Source: Nocardiopsis sp. NRRL B-16309 (GTDB lineage: Bacteria; Actinomycetota; Actinomycetes; Streptosporangiales; Streptosporangiaceae). From it: a DNA stretch of 64,000 bases. Shown here piece after piece: positions 17,539-25,652 of this stretch (positions are counted from its first letter, which is position 1; each line of letters begins with the position of its first letter). A program made the position numbers and the translations under genes. The DNA lies in NCBI RefSeq assembly GCF_001279585.1, contig NZ_LGEC01000074.1:46640-110639 (forward strand), written 5' to 3'. The notes beneath the pieces are model-generated. The model made no database searches, was not told the origin of the DNA, and saw only the letters and a program-made list of their open reading frames with translations.

Positions 17539-18561
17539 TCAGCCCGCGTACTCCCGCCGGATCCGGTCGGCGAAGCGGGCGAAGTCGGCGCCGTGCAGGA
17601 AGGCCGAGCGCATGGTGCCGTGGTCGGCCACCCCCTGGCCCGCGATGTCGAAGGCCGTGCCGTGGTCCACCGACGTCCGCAGGATCGGCAGGCCCACGGT
17701 CACCGAGATCGTTCCGTCGAAGTCGTAGGTCTTGGCCGCGATGTGGCCCTGGTCGTGGTACTGGGAGAGCACGCCGTCGTAGTGGCCGGTGAGCAGGCGG
17801 TGGAAGACCGAGTCGGCCGGGACCGGGCCCACCACGTCGGCGCCGGTGGCGCGCACACGTTCGACCGCCGGGGCCAGGTGGCGGATCTCCTCGTCGCCGA
17901 AGGCGCCGTTCTCACCCCCGTGCGGGTTGACCGCCGCGACCGCGAGCGTGGGTTCGTCGTGGCCGAAGACCCGCAGCGCCGTCAGTGCCTCGGTGATGGC
18001 CCCGACCTGCTGGTCGGCGTCGATCCGGTCCAGGGCCCCGCGCAGCGACACGTGCCGGGTCGCGAAGAAGATCTTCTTGCCGCGCACCACGAACATCGTG
18101 TTCTGTCGGGTGGCCCCGGTCAGGGCGCCCAGCATCTCGGTGTGTCCCAGGTGGGGGCTGCCCGCGGCCCAGATCGCCTCCTTGTTGACGGGTCCGGTGA
18201 CGATCCCGGCGACCCGGCCGGCCATGGCGGCCTCCGTGGCGGTCTCGATCGCGCGGACCGCCGCGGCGCCCGCCCGCGCGTCCACCACGCCCCAGGGCAG
18301 CTCGGCCGCACCGGGCATGCGGATGTCCAGGCAGTCGACGACGCCCTCCTCCTCGGGCGGCAGGTCCCAGGAGTCCACCGCGCGCACGCGTGTGTCCAGG
18401 CCCAGAACGGCCACCGCGCGGCGCAGCACCCCGGGATCGGCCACCACGACACCGCGGGCCGGGGCGGTCGCGGCGACCTCCGCCAGCGTGCGCACGGTGA
18501 TCTCCGGTCCGATGCCGACGGGGTCGCCGACGGTGATGGCCAGGATCGGGCGTTCGGTCAT
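17539..18561 (-). CDS. PdxA-family 4-phosphohydroxy-acid dehydrogenase (probable PdxA2 type)
   Basis: The product is 340 aa from the ATG at 18561, which has GGGAG upstream. Family blocks are clear: ITVGDPVGIGPEI at the start, then GPVNKEAIWAAG followed by GHTEMLG (metal histidine). Then come YHDQGHIAAKTYDFDG and GLPILRTSVDHGTAFDIAG. PdxA itself oxidises 4-phosphohydroxy-L-threonine in B6 synthesis. PdxA2 relatives oxidise D-threonate or D-erythronate 4-phosphate. The divergent neighbour is dhaK-dhaL, a kinase pair for three- or four-carbon keto sugars, and no other B6 gene is present. A catabolic PdxA2 role is therefore more likely; this is inferred from context. Confidence 0.8.
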   Translation of the reverse strand: MTERPILAITVGDPVGIGPEITVRTLAEVAATAPARGVVVADPGVLRRAVAVLGLDTRVRAVDSWDLPPEEEGVVDCLDIRMPGAAELPWGVVDARAGAAAVRAIETATEAAMAGRVAGIVTGPVNKEAIWAAGSPHLGHTEMLGALTGATRQNTMFVVRGKKIFFATRHVSLRGALDRIDADQQVGAITEALTALRVFGHDEPTLAVAAVNPHGGENGAFGDEEIRHLAPAVERVRATGADVVGPVPADSVFHRLLTGHYDGVLSQYHDQGHIAAKTYDFDGTISVTVGLPILRTSVDHGTAFDIAGQGVADHGTMRSAFLHGADFARFADRIRREYAG

Positions 18562-18797
18562 CGTTTCTCCCTTGTCGCGGGACGCGCCTGGTGACCGCGC
18601 GTCCGCCGTCGTGGACCGCCTCGCGCGACCGCGAGCCAGGTGGGCGAGCGTACCGCCGTCACCGGCCGGTCCACGTGATGTTCGGAGCACCGTCCGGGCA
18701 CGGTGGCGCGGTTCACCCCGGGGACGTGTGCTGTGCACCGACCGCGGTTAGGGTGGGGCCGCCGGACAAGACAGTGGTCAGACAACGGGAGCCGCCC

Positions 18798-19796
18798 ATG
18801 CGTCGTCAGTTCGTCAACGACCCCGAGGACGTGGTGCCCGAGGCCCTGGAGGGCTTCGCGGCGGCATGGCCCCGCCACGTCCGCTGGAACCGCGAGCCGA
18901 GCTACGTGCTCCGCGCCGAACCCGCCTCCGACAAGGTGGCGGTGCTCTCCGGCGGCGGTTCCGGGCACGAGCCGCTGCACGTGGGCTTCGTGGGCCGCGG
19001 CATGCTCGACGCCGCGGTGCCGGGCGCCGTCTTCGCCTCCCCCACCGCGATGCAGATCCGCGCCGCCTCGCTGGCCGCCGACACCGGCCGCGGCGTCCTG
19101 CACGTGGTCAAGAACTACACCGGCGACGTGCTCAACTTCCGCATCGCCGGGGAACTGCTCTCCGACGAGGGCGTGCGCAGCGACATCGTCCTGGTCGACG
19201 ACGACCTGGCCACCGACACCGACGACCCCGACGGGCCCGGACGGCGCGGGACGGCGGCGGTCGTGGCCGTGGAGAAGGTCTGCGGCGCCGCCGCCGAGCG
19301 CGGCGCGGACCTGTCGGAGCTGGTCGAGCTCGGGCGCCGGGTGGTCTCGGGCAGCCGCACGCTGAGCGTCGCCCTGGCGGCCGGAGCGCACCCCGGGCAG
19401 TCCCGGCCCTCCTTCGAGCTGCCCGACGACCGGATCGAGTTCGGCGTCGGGATCCACGGCGAGCGGGCCCGTGAGCGGCGCGCCTTCGGGCCGCGGCGCG
19501 CGCTCGTCCCCGACATGGCCGCCCCGCTCCTGCGGGACCTGGACCTGGGCCGCGGCGACCGGCTGGCCGTGATCGTCAACGGCTTGGGCGCCACGCACGA
19601 CCTGGAGCTGTACGGCCTGTTCGGCGAGGTCAAGGCGCTGCTGGAGGACGTCGGGATCAGCGTCGCCCGGTCCCTGGTGGGCTCCTACGTCACCTCCCTG
19701 GACATGGCCGGGTGCTCGGTGACGCTCGTGCGCGCCGACGACGAGTTCCTGGACCTGTGGGACGCCCCCGTGTCCACCCCCGCACTCACCTGGTGA
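18798..19796 (+). CDS. dhaK: Dihydroxyacetone kinase subunit DhaK
   Basis: The product is 332 aa from the ATG at 18798 with GGGAG upstream. It has the DAK1 domain features: KVAVLSGGGSGHEPLHVGF near the N-terminus, KNYTGDVLNF, and GIHGE, whose histidine forms the covalent hemiaminal with the keto substrate. DhaK binds dihydroxyacetone or another short ketose, which the DhaL subunit then phosphorylates in the cytoplasm. dhaL follows after 26 bp. No dhaM phosphotransfer subunit is seen. The pair may be ATP-dependent or may use a distant DhaM. Divergent PdxA suggests tetrose rather than triose metabolism. Confidence 0.9.
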   Translation: MRRQFVNDPEDVVPEALEGFAAAWPRHVRWNREPSYVLRAEPASDKVAVLSGGGSGHEPLHVGFVGRGMLDAAVPGAVFASPTAMQIRAASLAADTGRGVLHVVKNYTGDVLNFRIAGELLSDEGVRSDIVLVDDDLATDTDDPDGPGRRGTAAVVAVEKVCGAAAERGADLSELVELGRRVVSGSRTLSVALAAGAHPGQSRPSFELPDDRIEFGVGIHGERARERRAFGPRRALVPDMAAPLLRDLDLGRGDRLAVIVNGLGATHDLELYGLFGEVKALLEDVGISVARSLVGSYVTSLDMAGCSVTLVRADDEFLDLWDAPVSTPALTW

Positions 19797-19822
19797 ACCA
19801 CCACGACCACGGGAGAGCCGCC

Positions 19823-20476
19823 ATGGCCGACCAGATCAGCCCCGCCCACGCCGACCTGTGGGTCCGCGGCTTCGCCGCCGCGATCAACGACGCCGACGAC
19901 CACCTGACCGACCTCGACCGCCGCAGCGGCGACGGCGACTTCGGCACGAACATGGTCACGGGCCTGCGCCGCGCCCTGGCCGCCCTGCCCGAGCACCCCG
20001 ACTCCCCCGGCGCGCCCTTCCAGGCGCTCAGCGACACCTTCCTCTCGCACAGCGGCGGGACGAGCGGGCCGCTGTTCGGCATGTGGTTCCGCGACTTCGC
20101 CAAGGCTGGCCACGGCACACCGGCCCTGACCCTGGCCGGGGTGGCCGAGGCCGCGGACCGCGGATGGGCCACGGTGACGCGGCTGGGCTCGGCGAAGGTC
20201 GGCGACCGCACGATGGTCGACGCGATCGCCCCGGCCGCGGAGTCCCTGGGGCGGTCAACGGCCGAGGGGCTCAGCCTGGAGGAGGGGCTGAGGGCGGCCG
20301 CAGAGGCGGCCGAGGCCGGCGCCCAGGGCACCAGCGAACTCCTGGGACGCAAGGGGCGCACCAGCTACGTGGGCGACGCCGCCCTGGGGGCACCCGACCC
20401 CGGTGCGGTCGCGATCGGGCTGTTCTTCCGGGCCGCGCACGCCAGTGTGACCGACGGGGCCGACGGCACCCGGTAG
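19823..20476 (+). CDS. dhaL: Dihydroxyacetone kinase subunit DhaL
   Basis: The product is 217 aa with a GGGAG ribosome-binding site, 26 bp after dhaK. The DAK2 nucleotide-binding motifs are present. DRRSGDGDFGTNM carries the aspartates that bind the magnesium-nucleotide pair, although the usual histidine or threonine in GDGD(H/T)G is phenylalanine here. HSGGTSGPLFG, GDRTMVDAI and GRTSYVGDAALGAPDPGA follow. It transfers phosphate to the substrate held by DhaK. It is convergent with the MFS gene, which ends 46 bp away. Confidence 0.9.
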   Translation: MADQISPAHADLWVRGFAAAINDADDHLTDLDRRSGDGDFGTNMVTGLRRALAALPEHPDSPGAPFQALSDTFLSHSGGTSGPLFGMWFRDFAKAGHGTPALTLAGVAEAADRGWATVTRLGSAKVGDRTMVDAIAPAAESLGRSTAEGLSLEEGLRAAAEAAEAGAQGTSELLGRKGRTSYVGDAALGAPDPGAVAIGLFFRAAHASVTDGADGTR

Positions 20477-20522
20477 CGAGGTCCTCCGCCGGGGACAGCA
20501 CGCGGCGGCGTAGCGGCGGCGG

Positions 20523-21989
20523 TCACTGGCGGCCGCCGGTGCTCGGCGGCCGGGGGACGAACACGGCCGCGGCCAGCGGCACGGCGGCCATGACCAGCCA
20601 TGCCGCCGGCCCGCCCCGGTCCACGAGCGCCCCGGCGGGCATGCTCCCCAGGAGCACCGCCAGGCCCGACGCGGACGAGAGCGCGCCCGTGAACAGGCCC
20701 AGCCGGGCGCCGTCGACGAGGTCGGGGACCCACGCCCTGACCGTGGGCACAATGAGCACCTGGCCGAGGGTGAGGGCGGTGACGAACACCGCGGAGGGCA
20801 GCAGCCCGCCGACCGCGGTGGCGGGCATCAGCGCGGCGGCGGCCGCGAAGCCCAGGGCCAGGAGCAGCAGGCCGGAGCGCAGGACGGCCCGTCGCGACAG
20901 GCGGTCGCCGATCCAGCGCAGCACAGGCATCTGCACGAGGACGTAGAGCAGCGAGCCCCACGCCAGCAGCCAGCCCAGCGCGGTCTGGGAGCCGGTCGCG
21001 CGCTCCACCTCCTCGGGCAGGGCCAGGTAGAGCTGGTTGTAGGCCAGCAGGTATCCGCTGTAGGCCAGGCACAGCAGCAGGAAGGGGCGGTGGGAGAGCA
21101 GCGCGCGGACGCCCTCCCCCATGCGGGGACGCCCCCGCGCGGTCGTCCCGCCGGGCGTGCCGTGCGCACGGTCGTCGGTCGCGCCACGCGAAGCGTCGCC
21201 GTACGAACCATCGCCGTACGAACCGTCGCCGTGCGAACCATCGCCGTACGAACGGTCGCCGTCCCCAGTGTGCACACCGCCGTCGGTCTCGCCGAGCGGG
21301 CCATCGCCGTGCGAACCGTGGCCGGCCCCGGTGTTCGCGCCGGCGCCGTTCGCGCCGTGCGAACCTTCATCAGGCGCGCCGCGCGGCATCCACCGCAGGT
21401 GGGCGGCCAGCACGACGGTGAAGACCGCGGCGCCCGCCAGGCACGCGGCCGGGAACCCGCCGAGCAGCAGGAGCGCGCCCAGGGGCGGGCCGACCAGCGT
21501 GCCCGCCTGTCCGGCGACCGAGAACAGCGCGAGCACGCGCGTGCGCGGGGTGCCCGTGGCCTGTTCGTGCCGCACGGCCTGGCGCGCGATCTCCGTCTCC
21601 ACCGCAGGAGAGAACAGGGCGGCGGCGAACCCGATCAGCAGCACCGCGGCGATGATCGGCCCCGTGCCCTGGGCCGCGGCCAGCCACACGAACCCGGCCA
21701 CGCGCAGCACGCAGCCGATCAGGACGACCGGGCGCGGCCCGAACCGGTCGGTGAGCACGCCGCCGACGACGAACAGTCCCTGCTGGCTGAAGGTGCGCAG
21801 GCCCAGCACCAGGCCGACCAGCCACCCGGCGAGCCCGATCGTGCCCGACAGGTGGGCGGCCAGGTAGGGCAGGACCACGAAGAAGCCGACGTTGAAGGCC
21901 GCCTGCGATCCCACCAGGAGCCAGGTGAGGCGGCCGAGGCCGCGCAGGTCGCGCCGCGTCCCGCGCTCGCGCACGGCGGGCGCGGTCAC
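20523..21989 (-). CDS. MFS transporter, last gene of the ABC operon (CntE-like exporter candidate)
   Basis: The product is 488 aa from the GTG at 21989, whose GTGA overlaps the stop of the ATPase gene by 4 bp. About 12 hydrophobic segments are visible, with MFS motif A in GGVLTDRFGPRPVVLIG. The two halves are joined by an unusually long hydrophilic loop (roughly residues 206-290) rich in Gly, Asp, Ser, His and Tyr. This loop is encoded partly by a perfect 15-bp repeat. Translational coupling to an oligopeptide/nickel-type ABC importer mirrors cnt metallophore loci, in which CntE exports the free metallophore. The export role is an inference. Confidence 0.8.
   Translation of the reverse strand: MTAPAVRERGTRRDLRGLGRLTWLLVGSQAAFNVGFFVVLPYLAAHLSGTIGLAGWLVGLVLGLRTFSQQGLFVVGGVLTDRFGPRPVVLIGCVLRVAGFVWLAAAQGTGPIIAAVLLIGFAAALFSPAVETEIARQAVRHEQATGTPRTRVLALFSVAGQAGTLVGPPLGALLLLGGFPAACLAGAAVFTVVLAAHLRWMPRGAPDEGSHGANGAGANTGAGHGSHGDGPLGETDGGVHTGDGDRSYGDGSHGDGSYGDGSYGDASRGATDDRAHGTPGGTTARGRPRMGEGVRALLSHRPFLLLCLAYSGYLLAYNQLYLALPEEVERATGSQTALGWLLAWGSLLYVLVQMPVLRWIGDRLSRRAVLRSGLLLLALGFAAAAALMPATAVGGLLPSAVFVTALTLGQVLIVPTVRAWVPDLVDGARLGLFTGALSSASGLAVLLGSMPAGALVDRGGPAAWLVMAAVPLAAAVFVPRPPSTGGRQ
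21196..21255 (-). repeat. Four 15-bp tandem repeats inside the MFS gene
   Basis: Units TCGCCGTACGAACCA, with single-base changes, start at 21196, 21211, 21226 and 21241. They encode the acidic-polar pattern (S/P)YGDG in the central cytoplasmic loop, about residues 245-264. The 15-bp period keeps the reading frame. Confidence 0.85.
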
Positions 21990-22810
21990 GACGCGCTCGC
22001 GACCGGCCCGAGGCCGGCGCCCGGCGCCTGGACGGGTGCGGCCGCCACCAGCGCACGCGTGTAGGCGTGCTCCGGCGCGGTGCACACCCGGCGCGCGGGC
22101 CCCGACTCCACGATCCGCCCCTCGCGCAGGACGAGGGCGTCGTGGGCCACGTGCCGGACCAGGGCGAGGTCGTGGCAGATGAACAGGTAGCCCAGCCCGA
22201 GGTCGTCCTGGAGTTCGGTCAGCAGGTTGAGCACGCCGGCGCGTACCGAGGCGTCCAGGGCCGAGACGGGTTCGTCCAGGACCAGGACCTCGGGCTCGCA
22301 GGCCAGCGCGCGGGCGATGCCCACGCGCTGGCACTGGCCGCCGGAGAGCTCGTGCGGTAGCCGCGCCCCCAGGCCGGGATCCAGGCCCACGCGTTCGAGC
22401 AGGGCGTCGACCCGGGCGGGCCCGGTGGCGCGGTCCCAGCGCCGTTGGACGCGTAGCGGTTCGGCGACCGCGTCGCGCACGCGCAGGCGCGGGCTGAGGG
22501 AGCCGTAGGGGTCCTGGAAGACGGGTTGGAGGGCGGGGCGCAGCGCGCGCAGCTCCCGTTCGGGCAGGGTGGTCAGCTCCCGTCCCCGGAAGCGGACCGA
22601 GCCGGACTCGGGGCGGAGCAGGCCGGTGACGGCGGCGGCCGTACTGGACTTGCCGGACCCGGACTCCCCCACCAGGGCCAGGGTCTGTCCGGCGCGCAGG
22701 TCGAAGGAGACGCCGTCCACGGCCGGGGCGACGGGGACCGGGTTCCGGCCGGTTCCGGGGTAGCGCACGACCAGGTCGCGGACCCGCAGCAGCGGCTGGT
22801 CGTCGTCCAT
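21986..22810 (-). CDS. ABC transporter ATPase, DppF/NikE/CntF-like
   Basis: The product is 274 aa from the ATG at 22810, which has GGAGGG 7 bp upstream. An alternative ATG at 22858 overlaps the previous stop by 4 bp (ATGA) and would add 16 low-complexity residues. ABC motifs are complete: Walker A GESGSGKSS, Q-loop PVFQDPYGSL, signature LSGGQCQRV, Walker B VLVLDEPVSALD and H-loop ICHDLALV. It is the second ATPase of an oligopeptide/nickel-type importer. It lacks the C-terminal cysteine-rich oligo/HPY extension that its partner has. Confidence 0.88.
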   Translation of the reverse strand: MDDDQPLLRVRDLVVRYPGTGRNPVPVAPAVDGVSFDLRAGQTLALVGESGSGKSSTAAAVTGLLRPESGSVRFRGRELTTLPERELRALRPALQPVFQDPYGSLSPRLRVRDAVAEPLRVQRRWDRATGPARVDALLERVGLDPGLGARLPHELSGGQCQRVGIARALACEPEVLVLDEPVSALDASVRAGVLNLLTELQDDLGLGYLFICHDLALVRHVAHDALVLREGRIVESGPARRVCTAPEHAYTRALVAAAPVQAPGAGLGPVASAS

Positions 22811-22854
22811 GGCGGTTCCCTCCGTGTGCGGTCGAGGGCGGTGCGGGTCGGCGC

Positions 22855-23871
22855 TCATGTCGCGACCCGGGAGAACAGGGTGTGCGCGGGGACCGGGACA
22901 TCCTGCCACCGGTGGCAGGAGACCAGGTGGCCGAACGCGCCGGTGGCGACGGGATCGGGTGCGGCGACCCGGCAGTGCGCGTCGGCCAGCGGGCAGCGCG
23001 GGGCGAACGCGCAGCCCTCGGGCAGGTCGGAGGGGGAGGGCGGCGATCCGCCGATGGCCGGCAGGCGGCGGTCGGGGGCCTCCTCGGGTGGCACGGCGGC
23101 GACGAGTCCGGCGGTGTAGGGCGCCCTGGGCTCGGCCAGGACGCGGCCCGCGGGGCCGGACTCGACATGGCGTCCGGCGTAGGCGACCACGATCCGGTCG
23201 GCGTGTCCGCGCACGACCGCGAGGTCGTGGGTGATCAGGACCAGTGCCGCGCCGGTGTCGCGGCGCAGGTCCGCCAGCAGGTCCAGGACGAGCCGCGCGT
23301 TGCGGGGGTCCAGGGCGGTGGTGGGTTCGTCGGCAAAGACGACCTCGGGCTCGTTGACCATGGCCATGGCGATGACCGCGCGCTGGCGCATACCGCCGGA
23401 GAACTCGTGCGGGTAGGCGCGGGCGCGCCGGGCGGCGTCGGGGATGCCGACCCGGTCCAGGGCGGCCACCGCGAGCTCGTGCGCCCGGGCCCGGCTCAGG
23501 CGCTGGTTCGAGCGCAGGGCCCGGACGAGTTGTCCGCCCACCGTGTGCATGGGGCTCAGGACCGAGAGCGCGTCCTGGGGGATGAGCGCGACGCGGCGCC
23601 CGCGTACGGCGCGCAGCTCGCGGGTCCGGGCTCCGACGAGTTCCCGCTCGCCCAGGCGGACGCTGCCGGTCACGGTGGCGCCGTAGGGCGCGGTGCCCAG
23701 GACGGCGCGGGCGACCATCGACTTGCCGGCGCCGGACTCGCCGATGAGGGCGAGCGCCTCGCCGGGGCGCACGTCGAAGGACAGTCCGCGCACGACGTGC
23801 AGGGCGGCCCCGCGGTGGACCGGCAGGGTGACGCGCAGGTCGCGGACCGAGAGCAGGGGGCGGTCGGTCAC
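22855..23871 (-). CDS. ABC transporter ATPase, DppD/NikD/CntD-like
   Basis: The product is 338 aa from the GTG at 23871, which overlaps the permease stop (GTGA). Motifs are Walker A GESGAGKSM, Q-loop ALIPQDALSVL, signature FSGGMRQRA, Walker B VVFADEPTTALD and H-loop ITHDLAVV. The C-terminal oligo/HPY domain has CAFAPRCPLADAHC, the cysteine cluster that binds an iron-sulfur centre in several DppD proteins. It powers import of a peptide-like or metal-chelate substrate with the adjacent ATPase and the fused permease. Confidence 0.9.
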   Translation of the reverse strand: MTDRPLLSVRDLRVTLPVHRGAALHVVRGLSFDVRPGEALALIGESGAGKSMVARAVLGTAPYGATVTGSVRLGERELVGARTRELRAVRGRRVALIPQDALSVLSPMHTVGGQLVRALRSNQRLSRARAHELAVAALDRVGIPDAARRARAYPHEFSGGMRQRAVIAMAMVNEPEVVFADEPTTALDPRNARLVLDLLADLRRDTGAALVLITHDLAVVRGHADRIVVAYAGRHVESGPAGRVLAEPRAPYTAGLVAAVPPEEAPDRRLPAIGGSPPSPSDLPEGCAFAPRCPLADAHCRVAAPDPVATGAFGHLVSCHRWQDVPVPAHTLFSRVAT

Positions 23872-25652
23872 GGTGTCCGTCCTCGGGTCAGCGCCCGTGC
23901 GGGCAGGGTCGACAGGGAGACCGCGAACGCGGCCAGGAGCAGGAGCATGGCGGTCGGGGCCAGCGCGGCCAGGGGAGCGCGTTCGACGTAGACCAGGGAC
24001 TCCGACAGGCTCAGACCCCACTCGGCCGAGGGCGGCTGGGCGCCCAGGCCGAGGAAGCCCAGGGAGGCCAGGGCCAGGGCGGTGCCCGGCAGGCGCAGGA
24101 CGGCGTGGCGGGCGACGGGCCCCGTGACCGAGGGCAGCACGTGGTGCCACAGGATCCAGCGGCGGCCGGCTCCGATGGCGCGCTGGCCGCTGAGGTAACC
24201 GGCGGCACGGGTCTGCTGGACCAGGGAGGCGGCGTGCGCGGCCAGCGGGGGCCAGGAGACCAGGGCGATGGCGACGGACGCGCCGAGGGTTCCCGGGCCC
24301 ATGACGGCGACCACGAGGATCCCGGCGATCACCGGCGGCAGTGCGCTGGCGGCCTCGGAGGCTCCGGTGGCCAGGGCGGGCCAAAAACCCACCACGAGCG
24401 CGATCACGAGGCTGGCGACGCACACCAGGGCGGCGACTCCGACGGTGGAGAGGGCGCCGTGGCCCAGGCGGGCCAGGATGTCGCGGCCCACGGCGTCGGT
24501 GCCCAGCGGGTGCGCCCAGGAGGGCGGTTGGAGGCGGTCGGCCACGGTCACGGTCAGGGCGTCGCGGGTCAGGCCCCACGCGGTGACGGTGAGCAGCACG
24601 GCCGCGCACACCGCGGGCACGGCCCGGCGCAGGGGTCCGGCGGGCGCGGTGGGCGGCGGGGCCAGCGACAGGGCGGCGTCGCGCAGCCCGGGTCCGAGCA
24701 GGCGGCGGTGCGCGGCCTGGGCCAGCATCCCGCCCAGGGCGGCCAGCAGGACCAGGGTCAGGACCGAGCTCTGGAGCAGGGGCAGGTCCTGGGACTCGGC
24801 GGCGCCCAGGGCGGTGCGGCCGATACCGGGCACGGTGAAGATGGTCTCCACCGCGACCGCTCCCCCTGTCAGGCCGACGGCGACCAGTCCGAGCTGGGGC
24901 ACGAGGGCGGGGGTGGCGCGGCGCAGCGCGGCGGCGGCGATCCGGCCCGGTGTGCACCCGGAGGCGGTCCACAGTCCGACCCAGCGCTCGGCGAAGACGG
25001 CGGGCAGGGCGTCGTCGACCAGTCGGCCGAGGAGGCCGCCCGTGGGCACGCCCAGGGCGATGGCGGGCAGGACGAGATTGTCGGGTCCGTTCCAGCCGTA
25101 GGGCGGCAGCCAGCCCAGCCACACCGAGAGCGCGAGCATGAGCAGGATGGCGGTGAGGAACTCGGGCAGGGCGGTGAGCGCCGCGGCGGCGGCGCCGGAG
25201 CCCGAGCCGCCCGGGCGCAGGGTGCCGCGCGCGCCGTGGACCAGGGTGGGCGCGCACAGGAGGGCGGCCAGGGGCAGGGCGACGCACAGCGCCGCGCCCA
25301 TGACGAACAGGGACACGCCGGCGGCCGAGAGCACCGAGGGCAGGACGGGGGTGTTCGAGACCCACGAGGTGCCCAGGTCGCCGCGGAGCAGGCCGCCGAA
25401 CCATGAGCCGAGCAGGACCAGCGGCCCGTCGGAGAGCCCGAGTTCGTCGCGGATGGCGTCGAGCGCCTCGGGGGTGGGTTCCTGTTCGGCCGAGCGGGCG
25501 CGCAGCAGGGACAGTGCGGGGTCGCGGCCCGAGAGCCAGGGCAGCAGGCCGACGACGACCGTGATGAGGGCGAGCGCGCCCAGGCGGGAGAGCAGGGGTG
25601 CGGCCCGGCGGGCCCTCGGAGGGCGCCGCCGGGGCGGTGCGGTGGGCCTCAT
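23868..25652 (-). CDS. Fused double ABC permease (DppB-DppC in one chain)
   Basis: The product is 594 aa from the ATG at 25652, overlapping the binding-protein stop (ATGA). Residues 1-310 form a complete DppB-type permease: an extracytoplasmic loop with LSLLRARSAEQEPTPEALDAIRDELGL, then TAL(P)EFLTAILLML, and the EAA-like VVA(V)ETIFTVPGIG ending. Residues 330-594 form a complete DppC-type permease with SWAHPLGTDAVGRDILARL, IGAGRRWILWHHVLPSV as the EAA loop and LGFLGLGAQPPSAEWG. These are normally two genes. There is no stop or frame change between them, so one polypeptide should supply both membrane subunits of the importer. Confidence 0.88.
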   Translation of the reverse strand: MRPTAPPRRRPPRARRAAPLLSRLGALALITVVVGLLPWLSGRDPALSLLRARSAEQEPTPEALDAIRDELGLSDGPLVLLGSWFGGLLRGDLGTSWVSNTPVLPSVLSAAGVSLFVMGAALCVALPLAALLCAPTLVHGARGTLRPGGSGSGAAAAALTALPEFLTAILLMLALSVWLGWLPPYGWNGPDNLVLPAIALGVPTGGLLGRLVDDALPAVFAERWVGLWTASGCTPGRIAAAALRRATPALVPQLGLVAVGLTGGAVAVETIFTVPGIGRTALGAAESQDLPLLQSSVLTLVLLAALGGMLAQAAHRRLLGPGLRDAALSLAPPPTAPAGPLRRAVPAVCAAVLLTVTAWGLTRDALTVTVADRLQPPSWAHPLGTDAVGRDILARLGHGALSTVGVAALVCVASLVIALVVGFWPALATGASEAASALPPVIAGILVVAVMGPGTLGASVAIALVSWPPLAAHAASLVQQTRAAGYLSGQRAIGAGRRWILWHHVLPSVTGPVARHAVLRLPGTALALASLGFLGLGAQPPSAEWGLSLSESLVYVERAPLAALAPTAMLLLLAAFAVSLSTLPARALTRGRTP

